The notes under the pieces: model-generated
The model's input: only the letters and a program-made list of their open reading frames with translations
What the model was told of the DNA's origin: nothing
The model's database searches: none
Source: UBA10133 sp964528565
GTDB taxonomy: Bacteria; Patescibacteriota; Microgenomatia; UBA1400; MFAQ01
DNA: 64,000 nt
NCBI GenBank assembly: GCA_964528565.1
Contig: CAZGSP010000039.1
Location: 1-64,000 of the forward strand
Direction of reading: 5' to 3'
In this document: one piece after another, positions 1 through 8,048 of the stretch
Position numbering within the stretch: position 1 is the first letter of the stretch
How the letters are laid out: each line of letters opens with the position of its first letter
Made by a program: the position numbers and the translations under genes

Positions 1-871
1 GGGCCCGGAAAGCCATGGCTTGCAAAGGTGACAGGCCAAAGCCTTCGTAGATGCTGGGAGAGACAAAGGCCAGGCAGGCCGAGTAAAGTCCGGGGAGATC
101 GGCGTCCGGAATGTAACCGGGCATAGAAACACCTTCAACCGCCTCAGGAATCTCACCCCAGCCGGTTCGGCCACCAATAATTAGCTGGAGATTCGGAAAC
201 GTTTCTTTAACGATTTTGAAAGCTTTGATAAGCCTTGCCTGATTTTTCCTTGGCTCAAGAGTAGAAAGAGAAAAAATAAAGTCTTCATTTATTTTGTAGC
301 GTTTTTTAATAATTTCCTGGATATCAATTGATTGGGGGCAGTATCTATCCTCCACTCCTTCGGGAATGACGACGATCTTTTCTTCCGGTACCCGCAAGAT
401 GGAAGTTAAGTCCTTTTTGGTGGACTCACTGACCGCAATGATTTTTTTCGATTCCCGGATCACCCAAGCCAGCTTCTTTTTGTGAGCGTTCCTGATGGAG
501 TCCGTGGTGGTGTGAGGATACAAGAAAGGGACCAGGTCGTGCACGGTGGTGACTTTGGGGCATTTGGAAGGTGGCTCGGTCCAGTCCGAGGTGTGGACAA
601 GATCGACCGGCCCGGTAAAAGTTTCGATGGGAACCAGATGGAGAGAGTTCCAGATGAAGTCCATCAGGGTGGGAGCAAAAGGAAAGATTTTGGGAGTCCC
701 TTTGAGTTTTTTGGCGAGGTTTAACAGCTCTTTGCGCCTGCGGAGCGACCCGCCAAAGAGGACAAATTCGTCATCGGGATAAAGCTTTATCAAATTGGCC
801 ACCAAGTTTTTGGTGTAGACGGAGACTCCGGTACCGTAGATAGCTTGCGAGATGTCGATGGCAATTTTCAT
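1..871 (-). CDS. GT4-family glycosyltransferase, 3' end cut by window edge
   Basis: Reading the minus strand from the ATG at 871 gives an open frame to the window edge, about 290 residues, so the C-terminus is missing. The N-terminus MKIAIDISQAIYGTGVSVYT is the usual first strand and glycine loop of a GT-B fold. The middle holds TVHDLVPFLYP, the linker 'IAVSESTKKDL', 'PEEKIVVIPEG' and the donor-site start 'LSTLEPRKN'. These are hallmarks of GT4 mannosyl-/rhamnosyltransferases that act in the cytoplasm on lipid-linked glycans. The donor motif reads EGFGLSPLQAM, so the second glutamate of the usual E-x7-E motif is glutamine. Its ATG overlaps the TGA stop of the upstream GT-C gene (ATGA, 868-871), so the two are translationally coupled. 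The acceptor is unknown. Confidence 0.93.
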   Translation of the reverse strand, partial: MKIAIDISQAIYGTGVSVYTKNLVANLIKLYPDDEFVLFGGSLRRRKELLNLAKKLKGTPKIFPFAPTLMDFIWNSLHLVPIETFTGPVDLVHTSDWTEPPSKCPKVTTVHDLVPFLYPHTTTDSIRNAHKKKLAWVIRESKKIIAVSESTKKDLTSILRVPEEKIVVIPEGVEDRYCPQSIDIQEIIKKRYKINEDFIFSLSTLEPRKNQARLIKAFKIVKETFPNLQLIIGGRTGWGEIPEAVEGVSMPGYIPDADLPGLYSACLAFVSPSIYEGFGLSPLQAMAFRA

Positions 872-2256
872 AAGCGCCGGAACTCAAAAACCTGTCCCAG
901 ATTGGTAAAATTATATACTCCCGTTTGTTTGAGGCCAAGCCCGGTCAAAGATTGGAGGCCTACGCGGTTCGGATCGGTAAGGTCGGCCAGATAATCCAGA
1001 TAATAGACGGTCTCGTGGCCAAAAGCCTTGCCGTTGAACTCGGTTTTGAATTGCGGCTTTAATTGGTAGTCCTCTCCCATCATCGGTAGATACTCTGCCC
1101 CCGGATGGTAAAAATTCAGGGGGGCAAATTTGTAGGGAAAGGCAAACAGAACCAAACTATTTTTTCCGGACAACAAAGTAGCCAGTCCCCGCCAGTCTTC
1201 ACGCCGGAACTTCGGGTTGGTCCAGAAATAAATATTGGAGAAGAGAAAGACACCGCAGATCCAGACGATCGTGCCCCGGTAGATCAATTTGGGGAGCGAT
1301 TCGAGGCCAACCGCCAAAAGCGTCAGGAAAAAGGGCAGGACAAAGAGGAAACGCCAGTAGCCGAGAACGGGAGTTTTCAGACTGATCAAAGTGCCCAGGA
1401 TCAGGGGCGTCAAAAGGGCGATCCTTATGGGCATACTTTTCTTATTTTTGAATGAAGGAGCCAGGATGATCAGAAAAAGGATCACCAGAACTCCGCCAAC
1501 AAGAAAGTAAAAGCCCTGGGGGGTAAGCGATATCCGGCCGAAAATGAATTTCAGAGGGATCAGGAGGAGTGACTTCAGGGTCAGGGAACCCGAGAGGGTC
1601 TGCCAACCCGGTAAGACGTTTTTCAGATAGTCCCCATTACTAAGCTGAGCCGAAAATACCGGCCACCAGAACAGGAAGGCGAGAAGCGAAGGAGCCACCA
1701 AGATAAAGACGGATCTTAACTTCTCCTTTGAGCCGCTGACGAAGAGATATAAGAGCTGGGAAAAAGCATTAAAAATAGCACCGTAAAAAGTGAATAGTCC
1801 GAGAAAGTTGAAGAGAGAAGCGAGGAGGTGGTTCTTTTTTATCAAGTAGTACCAGGAAAGGATGACGAGCAAGGTGACAAGGGAGTACATGCGCAGTTCC
1901 TGAGAATAATAAATGTGGAGCGGATTGAAGGCCAGAAAAAGGGCCGAAATAACCGGGATGGGCGACTTCGGGCCAAAGATCTCCCGGCAGAGTAAGTAAA
2001 GAGCCGGGACAGCCGCCGTAGCAATGATGATGAAAGGCAGGCGGATCAACCACTCGGTCCGGCCGGCCAGGGGTAGCCAGAAATGTAACAGGGAATAAAA
2101 AATCGGGGGGTGAAAGTCGGTTTTGATCGCGTCCACCAATTGGGGAAGCGACAATTTGGCAAACATCAGGGAAGCCCCCTCGTCCAGCCAGAAACTCTGA
2201 CCCGAGAGGATCAGCCGCAAAACCAAACCTAGAATGGTGATCAAAAGAATGGTCAT
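868..2256 (-). CDS. GT39/ArnT-like membrane glycosyltransferase
   Basis: A 462-residue multispanning protein with about ten hydrophobic segments. Right after TM1 comes FWLDEGASL, with the acidic pair D25-E26 typical of GT-C enzymes of the PMT/ArnT type. FHPPIFYSLLHFW (about 48-60) and YYSQELRMYSL (about 116-126) follow, as in bacterial GT39 proteins. Such enzymes take sugar from a polyprenyl-phosphate carrier and transfer it on the outer face of the membrane. A short soluble tail of about 90 residues ends the protein. It heads a two-gene unit with the GT4 gene downstream (4-nt ATGA overlap) and is divergent from galE. Donor and acceptor cannot be told from sequence. Confidence 0.88.
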   Translation of the reverse strand: MTILLITILGLVLRLILSGQSFWLDEGASLMFAKLSLPQLVDAIKTDFHPPIFYSLLHFWLPLAGRTEWLIRLPFIIIATAAVPALYLLCREIFGPKSPIPVISALFLAFNPLHIYYSQELRMYSLVTLLVILSWYYLIKKNHLLASLFNFLGLFTFYGAIFNAFSQLLYLFVSGSKEKLRSVFILVAPSLLAFLFWWPVFSAQLSNGDYLKNVLPGWQTLSGSLTLKSLLLIPLKFIFGRISLTPQGFYFLVGGVLVILFLIILAPSFKNKKSMPIRIALLTPLILGTLISLKTPVLGYWRFLFVLPFFLTLLAVGLESLPKLIYRGTIVWICGVFLFSNIYFWTNPKFRREDWRGLATLLSGKNSLVLFAFPYKFAPLNFYHPGAEYLPMMGEDYQLKPQFKTEFNGKAFGHETVYYLDYLADLTDPNRVGLQSLTGLGLKQTGVYNFTNLGQVFEFRRL

Positions 2257-2275
2257 ACTAGATGTTTTTAGTATA
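2257..2275 (-). promoter_or_regulatory. Candidate -10 box of the GT39 gene at 2256
   Basis: Read on the minus strand, TATACT (2270-2275) lies 13 nt before the ATG at 2256. Transcription starting about 7 nt after the box would leave a leader of only 6-7 nt. I see no good -35 hexamer and no Shine-Dalgarno. Confidence 0.45.
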
Positions 2276-2300
2276 CCTCCCGCAGTTCAAGTTCGGTGGA

Positions 2301-2316
2301 TGTTAAGATAGTCGCA
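2301..2316 (+). promoter_or_regulatory. Extended -10 promoter of galE, leaderless layout
   Basis: TGTTAAGAT (2301-2309) is an extended -10 (TGn + TAAGAT). Exactly six nt separate it from the galE ATG at 2316, so the expected transcription start is the A of the ATG. No Shine-Dalgarno fits in between. Confidence 0.6.
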
Positions 2317-3275
2317 TGAAGAAATATTTAGTTGTGGGTGGGGCAGGGTATATTGGCGGCGTGTGTGTGGAAAAGCTGATCGAACAGGGAGACCGGGTAA
2401 TCGTACTGGACAACTTAAAGACCGGTCATAAGGAGAACATCCATCCGGAAGCGATCTTTTATCAAGGAGATAAGGGAGACTCCGCTCTCATGGATAAAAT
2501 TTTCAAGGAACACCAGATAGAGACCGTTCTCGACTTTGCCGGCCTGATCCAGGTGGGAGAGTCGGTAAAAGAACCGTCCAAGTATTTTGAAAATAATTTT
2601 TGTCAGGGAGTGTCTCTACTGGACTCAATGAGGAGGAACGGGGTGGACAAGATCATTTTTTCATCGACCGCCGCAGTCTTCGGAAACCCGAAGACGGTGC
2701 CGATCACCGAGGAGGCGGAGAAGGCACCCATCAACCCTTACGGTGAGTCCAAGTATTTTTTTGAACAGGCAATCAAAAGATATTCGGAGGCTTATGGTCT
2801 TTCCTATACCATCTTCCGCTACTTCAATGCCTGTGGAGCGACCGAAAGAAGCAAGGAGGAGCACGTCAACGAAAGTCACCTCATCCCTCTTATTTTTCAA
2901 TCGGTGAAAGGAGAAAGACCGAGTATCTCGGTGTTTGGCACTGACTACGAAACACCGGACGGGACATGTATCCGGGATTACATCCATGTGGAAGATCTGG
3001 TCTCCGCACACCTTTTGGCTATCAAACACATGAATGTATCTTCGCAGAATGAGTTTAATCTGGGTAACGGTAGCGGATACTCGGTTAAGGAAGTGATCGC
3101 CGCAGTAGAAAAAATTACCGGAAAAAAGATACCGGTGATTTTTACCGAAAGAAGAGAAGGAGACCCGGCCAGGCTGATTGCATCTGCGGAAAAAGCCAAA
3201 AAAGAACTTGGGTGGGTTCCAAAATATCCAAAGATCGAACAAATTATTGAGTCTTCCTGGAAGGCAGAGGTGTAA
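2316..3275 (+). CDS. galE: UDP-glucose 4-epimerase
   Basis: A 319-residue extended SDR enzyme that interconverts UDP-glucose and UDP-galactose (or the N-acetyl forms) for glycan synthesis in the cytoplasm. The N-terminus carries the NAD-binding motif G8-x2-G11-x2-G14 (GGAGYIGG). The catalytic serine/threonine region is FSSTAAVFG (about 115-123), and YGESK gives the Y142-x3-K146 pair. The middle holds FRYFNACGA and the C-terminal half DGTCIRDYIHVEDL, both diagnostic for GalE within the family; length fits. It is followed after 3 bp by a GT2 gene, so the two form an operon. The alternative is a related UDP-sugar epimerase (UDP-GlcNAc or UDP-glucuronate), which sequence alone cannot exclude. Confidence 0.93.
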   Translation: MKKYLVVGGAGYIGGVCVEKLIEQGDRVIVLDNLKTGHKENIHPEAIFYQGDKGDSALMDKIFKEHQIETVLDFAGLIQVGESVKEPSKYFENNFCQGVSLLDSMRRNGVDKIIFSSTAAVFGNPKTVPITEEAEKAPINPYGESKYFFEQAIKRYSEAYGLSYTIFRYFNACGATERSKEEHVNESHLIPLIFQSVKGERPSISVFGTDYETPDGTCIRDYIHVEDLVSAHLLAIKHMNVSSQNEFNLGNGSGYSVKEVIAAVEKITGKKIPVIFTERREGDPARLIASAEKAKKELGWVPKYPKIEQIIESSWKAEV

Positions 3276-3278
3276 ACT

Positions 3279-3983
3279 ATGAACATGAAGAAAATTTCTA
3301 TTATCATGCCCGTGTTCAACGAAGAAGCCTTCGTGATCACGGCGATCAAAAGGGTTATGGCGACCAAGATCGACGGACTTTCCAAAGAGATCATTGTGGT
3401 TGATGACGGATCGACTGACGGAACCCGCCAACGGCTCCGCAGATTTGGCGGGCTTGCGAAAATAAAGGTAATTACTTTGAAGAAAAATCAGGGGAAGGGA
3501 GCGGCAATCCGCAGGGGCCTGAAGGAAGTTGCCGGAGATGTGGTCGTCATTCAAGACGCTGATCTGGAATACGATCCAAAAGAAATCAATCTGCTCCTTA
3601 AACCCATTGTCGAAGGAGACGCCGACGTGGTTTATGGTTCAAGATTTATGGGAGATAGGCCGCACCGGGTACTTTTTTTCTGGCATATGTTGGCTAATAA
3701 CTTCTTAACACTGGCATCCAATATGTGTACCAATCTAAATCTGACCGATATGGAGACGGGCTACAAAATGTTTACCAAGGAGGTTGCCGGGAAGCTTGAT
3801 CTGAAAGAAAACCGGTTTGGCATGGAGCCCGAGTTTACCGCCAAGATAGCCAAGATGGGAGCCAGGGTCTACGAAGTGGGGATTAGCTACCATGGAAGGA
3901 ATTACCGGCAAGGTAAGAAGATTGGCTGGAAGGATGGTTTCCACGCCCTCTGGTGCATTCTGAAATACAATTTGTTCGATTAA
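3279..3983 (+). CDS. GT2 glycosyltransferase, DPM1/polyprenyl-phosphate mannosyltransferase-like
   Basis: A 234-residue GT-A protein without membrane helices. It has IIMPVFNEE at the start, VDDGSTDGT (41-49), KNQGKGAAIRRGL (69-81) and the metal-binding DAD at 93-95 within IQDADLEYDP. This set is typical of dolichol/polyprenyl-phosphate mannose or glucose synthases, which load a sugar from GDP- or UDP-sugar onto polyprenyl phosphate. The window holds many GT-C enzymes that need such lipid-linked donors, so donor supply is the likely job. It starts 3 bp after galE, with a weak purine-rich stretch (AGAGGTG) upstream. Its stop codon overlaps the stop of the convergent methyltransferase. The exact sugar is unknown. 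Confidence 0.9.
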   Translation: MNMKKISIIMPVFNEEAFVITAIKRVMATKIDGLSKEIIVVDDGSTDGTRQRLRRFGGLAKIKVITLKKNQGKGAAIRRGLKEVAGDVVVIQDADLEYDPKEINLLLKPIVEGDADVVYGSRFMGDRPHRVLFFWHMLANNFLTLASNMCTNLNLTDMETGYKMFTKEVAGKLDLKENRFGMEPEFTAKIAKMGARVYEVGISYHGRNYRQGKKIGWKDGFHALWCILKYNLFD

Positions 3984-4672
3984 GATTTCTGCGCGATCAG
4001 GACAAGACTTTGGCCAAAGGGCGGGTGGACATATTTTTCCAAATACAGGAGAGGAACAATAAATTTGTCGTAAAAGTTGGCAAACCGGCTATCCGATTTT
4101 GCGGAAGAGAGCATTCCCCTCCCCCACCAGAGGAAATATCCGAGCAGATTGGCATAATGACAATCTAAAACATTGAAACCGGCGTCCTTCGCCTTGGCCG
4201 CGAGTTTGGACTTCACGTACCGTCGGTAGTGCCCCATTTCTTCGTCCAGCCGTCCGTAAATTTCCGGTCGTGCCGGAACAAAAAGTAGAAGATGTCCGCC
4301 CGACTTCAATAGACGGAAGCAGTTTTTAAAAGCTTTTTGGTCATCTTTGATATGCTCGAAAACATTGGAGGAAAAAATGGTATCCATCTTTCCGATAAGT
4401 TTTGCGGGTGCCTCTTTCTCGATATCCAGTTTAATGACCGGATCGGTAAATAGCTTTTTGAGACCGCTCAGGTATTCAGGGACAACGTCGGACAAGACGA
4501 CGATGGATTTAGACGGAAGAAGCTTTGACAACGCTCCCTGTCCACTACCGATTTCCAGAATAGCTTTGCCAAAGTACTCGGAAAAATTTCCGACAAGCCA
4601 GCCGTTGTATCTATCAAGACCCGAGGCCTGCACGAGAATTTTATGACTATCATTGGTCCACGCTTTATCCAT
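3980..4672 (-). CDS. Class I SAM-dependent methyltransferase
   Basis: A 230-residue protein with the SAM-binding loop ILEIGSGQGAL (about 38-48), VLSDVVPEYL as the second acidic strand, MDTIFSSNVFEHI as motif II/III and FRLLKSGGHLLLFVP. This is the Methyltransf_11/23 layout common in glycan clusters. I chose the ATG at 4672 because it follows the stop of the upstream gene by one base; a TTG further upstream (4687) would overlap that gene and adds no conserved residues. It is the last gene of the minus-strand unit flippase, GT-C-like protein, methyltransferase. Substrate is likely a sugar hydroxyl or a lipid-linked intermediate (inference). Confidence 0.88.
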   Translation of the reverse strand: MDKAWTNDSHKILVQASGLDRYNGWLVGNFSEYFGKAILEIGSGQGALSKLLPSKSIVVLSDVVPEYLSGLKKLFTDPVIKLDIEKEAPAKLIGKMDTIFSSNVFEHIKDDQKAFKNCFRLLKSGGHLLLFVPARPEIYGRLDEEMGHYRRYVKSKLAAKAKDAGFNVLDCHYANLLGYFLWWGRGMLSSAKSDSRFANFYDKFIVPLLYLEKYVHPPFGQSLVLIAQKS

Positions 4673-4673
4673 G

Positions 4674-5921
4674 TTATAGCTTTTCAAGTTTTGTTAGTTT
4701 GATGAGTTCGTTGATCTTCCATTCTTGGGAAATCCTTGCCGGACGGATCGAGTCCAGTTCCCAAACAGACTTGGTCAATGGATCCTGATCCAGATAAGAT
4801 ACCACATAGAGAGCTTTGGCTTCAGGATATTTATCGGCGGACATAGAAGGTTTGTTATCCACAAACTCCAGAAAATATCTTATGTTTTCCGCTCTTGTTT
4901 CCCCATCCAAAATAGATGCGACTTCAAAATCTGTCTGGGAATCCAGAGCAATTATATGTGAGAGTTTCTTGATTGTTTCAAGATTGGTTCCTGCCGGCAT
5001 GCCTTTGGGATATTGGTTGGCTAATCCCCACCCTGGAATGGAGACCAAAATATAGAGTAGTACAGAGAGAGATACAAGAGATGAGGGCAAGAGTCTGGAG
5101 AGAACTATTGGTAAAAGAATAAAAATAGGCACTAAGAAATAAATAAAGTGGTAAGGGGCAAAACTAAATCCTGTATTGTGGGTGGTAAACGTTTCGGAGA
5201 GAAAGGTCAGAAAGGTAACGGTGTTATAAAAGTTATGCCTTAAATCAAATAGTAGGGTTGGTAAATTCCCGAGAATGATTCCGATAAATATATAGATAAG
5301 ATAGAGAAGTTTGTGTTTTTTTAGAAGAAAAACACCGCAATAAAAAAGAACTATTAACGTTCCGAGGGCAAAACTGATATTGAAACCAGCACCTAACCCC
5401 AGAGACAATCCCAGTAAAATAAACCAAATTGGTTTTAGGGAAGTAATAGATTTGTAAATCAGCCAAATAGACAAGACAGTAACGGGAGCTAGTAAATTCA
5501 CATGCCAAATAGACCTGGAAATATCAACCATCGTTGGAGAAAATAGATACAAGGCAAGCACGGAGGTGGCGACAAACCTGTGGAGATATTTTTCCAAAAA
5601 GAAATAAAGCCCGATTCCAGCCGCAATATTGAGAATCGCAAAGAAAACGGTCGTGATTAGTGGATCATAGCCAAAAATCTTCTGGGAAATCGTTAGGGGG
5701 TAAAGATAAAAGGCGCTATTGAAGAAGCTGTGCCCCGCAGAAGTCTGGCGAATAAAGTATTCCACGCCGATTAGAGAAATTTTTCCGGTCTGAACCATTT
5801 TTCCTGAGGCTTCCAAGGCCAAAGCTTGCTCGTAGGAAAAGGAAAGTAATTCCGGAAAGCGGTAAAAACGGATAAATATTCCCAGGACGATTATGGAAAT
5901 TAATAGAATATTATTTCTCAT
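4674..5921 (-). CDS. GT-C-like membrane protein lacking the usual DE motif
   Basis: A 415-residue protein with about ten membrane segments and a soluble tail of about 95 residues, the general layout of GT39/ArnT-like glycosyltransferases. The first periplasmic loop, where PMT/ArnT enzymes carry an acidic pair, reads SFSYEQALALE here (about 27-37): an aspartate is absent and only E31 and E37 could serve. 'RFYRFPELLSF' just after TM1 is typical of this family's lead-in. The ATG overlaps the 3' end of the upstream flippase gene by 11 nt, and the downstream methyltransferase starts one base after its stop. Either a divergent transferase or a non-catalytic relative. Confidence 0.75.
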   Translation of the reverse strand: MRNNILLISIIVLGIFIRFYRFPELLSFSYEQALALEASGKMVQTGKISLIGVEYFIRQTSAGHSFFNSAFYLYPLTISQKIFGYDPLITTVFFAILNIAAGIGLYFFLEKYLHRFVATSVLALYLFSPTMVDISRSIWHVNLLAPVTVLSIWLIYKSITSLKPIWFILLGLSLGLGAGFNISFALGTLIVLFYCGVFLLKKHKLLYLIYIFIGIILGNLPTLLFDLRHNFYNTVTFLTFLSETFTTHNTGFSFAPYHFIYFLVPIFILLPIVLSRLLPSSLVSLSVLLYILVSIPGWGLANQYPKGMPAGTNLETIKKLSHIIALDSQTDFEVASILDGETRAENIRYFLEFVDNKPSMSADKYPEAKALYVVSYLDQDPLTKSVWELDSIRPARISQEWKINELIKLTKLEKL

Positions 5922-7155
5922 GGAGCAAAGATCTTATCTTTAGAGTTGACGCCGCGAAGACAAAGAGATTGGAAAACAATAAAGATATGGCGGGAGCGTG
6001 ATAGCCAATTCGAGGGATTAGAAGTAAGTCGAGAGTGACGATAATAATCGTTTGGGTGGCCATCATCTTTGTGTAATAAGATAGTTTATTGAAGCCATAA
6101 ACCAGAATTGAGTTGAAGATAATGGTAAACAGGAACGGTATCATCGCGAAGATCAGGTACCGAAACACCGAAATTGATTCGAGATATTTTTGACCGTAAA
6201 CCAAAGTAATGATGGGAGCGGCTAGAAAAGAGATCAGGATCATGGAGACAGCAACTCCGGTGACCAACAGCAGTAATTTTTTACCATAGGCGAGAATTTT
6301 GGAATTTGAGTCGAAGGAAGAAAATCGGGGATTAATGACCGAGCCCAGACCGGCGGCCAACATAGCAAACAGGAGGGTGACCCGGCTGGCGGCGGAAAAG
6401 ATACCGGCCGAATAACTTCCGACGAGAAGATTTAGCAGAACGATGTCGATGCGGGAAATCATAACCGTAAAAAGACGGGAAACCGCAATCCACTTGGCAA
6501 AATGGAAAATATTCCAAAAAGGCTTTTTAAAGAAATCGAACTCGATGCCATAAAGCTCTTTGCCAAAGGTAATGAGTAAGGCTATAAAGGTGGAAATGAT
6601 ATTGGCTATCAACGCGGTACCGATGGAGAGGTTTCCCGTTTTAAAGATAAAAAACACGATGACGATCTTGACACCGGAGTCCAGTATCTGACTGGCCGTG
6701 TATGACCAGAACTTCCGCCCGGCCGTAAAAACACCTTGGGTGTAGATGATCAGCAGGTAGTTAAAGGAGATCACTCCGGCCAGCAGAAGATCCGTACTCA
6801 GTGACCCCGGAACGAGTGTTTGATGAAAAATAGAAAAGATTCCAAATAGCAGAAGGATAAAGACACCGATGACAAATTCCATCCAGAAACTGGTAGAAAG
6901 ATATTGATATCTCTCGGAAACCTTTTTGGGTAAAAAGTTTATCAGGGAGCTTGAGATACCCATATCCCCCAGACTGTAAACAATGGCTGCGAGTGCGGTG
7001 AGGGCGGAGTAAACTCCGAAGTTGACCGGCCCCAAACTGCGCGCCAGAAGAATGGTAAAAACAAATCCGATAGTCGCGGAGACACCAAGGCCCAGGGCCA
7101 CGACAAAAGAGTCTTTGATTGTCTGGGTTCTTAAGATGCCGATTATTCTCTTCAC
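5911..7155 (-). CDS. Wzx-type polysaccharide flippase (MVF/MATE-like exporter)
   Basis: A 414-residue integral membrane protein with about twelve hydrophobic segments. The N-terminal LARSLGPVNFGVYSAL is the signature of the oligosaccharide flippase family (Polysacc_synt, PF01943 type). These proteins move undecaprenyl-linked glycan units to the outer face of the membrane. The start is a GTG at 7155, supported by a -10 box (TAAGAT) ending exactly 6 nt upstream. It heads a three-gene unit with a GT-C-like protein and a methyltransferase. A second flippase lies at 40121-41389, which suggests two separately exported glycans. Confidence 0.88.
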   Translation of the reverse strand: MKRIIGILRTQTIKDSFVVALGLGVSATIGFVFTILLARSLGPVNFGVYSALTALAAIVYSLGDMGISSSLINFLPKKVSERYQYLSTSFWMEFVIGVFILLLFGIFSIFHQTLVPGSLSTDLLLAGVISFNYLLIIYTQGVFTAGRKFWSYTASQILDSGVKIVIVFFIFKTGNLSIGTALIANIISTFIALLITFGKELYGIEFDFFKKPFWNIFHFAKWIAVSRLFTVMISRIDIVLLNLLVGSYSAGIFSAASRVTLLFAMLAAGLGSVINPRFSSFDSNSKILAYGKKLLLLVTGVAVSMILISFLAAPIITLVYGQKYLESISVFRYLIFAMIPFLFTIIFNSILVYGFNKLSYYTKMMATQTIIIVTLDLLLIPRIGYHAPAISLLFSNLFVFAASTLKIRSLLHEK

Positions 7156-7169
7156 TTCTATATCTTACA
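7156..7169 (-). promoter_or_regulatory. -10 promoter of the flippase gene, leaderless layout
   Basis: On the minus strand TGTAAGAT (7162-7169) is followed by six nt (ATAGAA) and then the GTG at 7155. No Shine-Dalgarno is possible in that space. Confidence 0.55.
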
Positions 7170-7183
7170 ATCTCGGGATGCCA

Positions 7184-7197
7184 TATACTAATGATTA
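7184..7197 (+). promoter_or_regulatory. -10 promoter of the orphan gene at 7197
   Basis: TATACT (7184-7189) lies 7 nt before the ATG at 7197. An in-frame ATG at 7191 sits only one base after the box and would be upstream of the expected transcription start, which favours 7197. Confidence 0.5.
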
Positions 7198-8048
7198 TGG
7201 ATAGTTATGAGCAATTTGAGGCCGCCCGAGTTTTGTTAGGAGACACAGATACAAATGAAAGATTTTTTGATTTTGTTAATTGGGAAAAAAGGAATAAAGC
7301 CCTAATTGAAGAAAAATTTCCGGATATAAAAATTATGGGGATCGGTACGGAATCACTGGTAATTGAAAGTCCGGTAAATGAAGAGCAGGTTTGGTCGTTA
7401 GGATATGACAGAAGGAAAAAATATGGAGTGTTACCTTTTGCCGAAAATTACAATATTCATAGAATCCTCCAAGTTCTTTACCCGGACGATTTTGCAAAAG
7501 TCTTCCAAATAACCGGTGTTGGGTTAAAGAGCTCTACAAAAGAGAAAGTTGAGGGCGGTGAATTGACTGAATCCGAGATCGTAACCGCCATAAATAGATC
7601 TAATATAATTGAAGAGGAGTTATATAAAGCAGGTGTTGACATCACCATTGATTCAGCCGCATCAAACTACCGTAAGGCTAAAGAAAGAGTTGTTAACATT
7701 GATTATGTAGACGGATATGCCGGTTCTATTAAAAATGTAGATTTGGAAAAGGTTCTCCAAATTTTTGAAAGAAATACAAAGGAACTTGATACTAAAACAA
7801 AAGATAGACAGCGCAGAATCCTATTATCATGCATATCCCGATTACACGAACTTTGGACCACAAACATATTATTTCAGGAAATGGTTGAGGGTGGAAAATA
7901 TACAATTGATGAAAATAGAATCGCGGAACAACTTCGGGGGAAAGGAGATGAAAGGTCTGTTTTTAGAATTAAAGTATTACTAGAGAAAGCAACTGACGCG
8001 GTTTTGACCAAAGGGTACAAATACGACAAAAGATGGCTGGATTTATAG
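7197..8048 (+). CDS. Protein of unknown function, kinase N-lobe-like glycine loop
   Basis: A 283-residue soluble protein that I do not recognise with confidence. The N-terminal third has IMGIGTESLVIE, which resembles the glycine-rich loop and strand of aminoglycoside-phosphotransferase-like kinases, followed by HRILQVLYPDDFAKVF, a pattern I associate with uncharacterised kinase-like CPR proteins. The expected catalytic HGDxxxxN and the later metal-binding aspartate are absent, so an active kinase is unlikely. The second half is helical and charged (about 150-280). It stands alone between two minus-strand blocks, has its own promoter, and its stop overlaps the end of the convergent rmd gene. 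It may be a degenerate kinase fold or a regulatory protein. Confidence 0.75.
   Translation: MDSYEQFEAARVLLGDTDTNERFFDFVNWEKRNKALIEEKFPDIKIMGIGTESLVIESPVNEEQVWSLGYDRRKKYGVLPFAENYNIHRILQVLYPDDFAKVFQITGVGLKSSTKEKVEGGELTESEIVTAINRSNIIEEELYKAGVDITIDSAASNYRKAKERVVNIDYVDGYAGSIKNVDLEKVLQIFERNTKELDTKTKDRQRRILLSCISRLHELWTTNILFQEMVEGGKYTIDENRIAEQLRGKGDERSVFRIKVLLEKATDAVLTKGYKYDKRWLDL

Noticed and set aside
1105..1455. Plus-strand open frame opposite the GT39 gene
   Set aside because: Shadow of a recognised gene; the translation is rich in Q, G, P and D with no motif.
2661..3554. Long minus-strand open frame (about 297 codons) opposite galE and the GT2 gene
   Set aside because: It is antisense to two well-recognised enzymes, its translation is low-complexity in style (many H, R, F, C) and shows no family motif.
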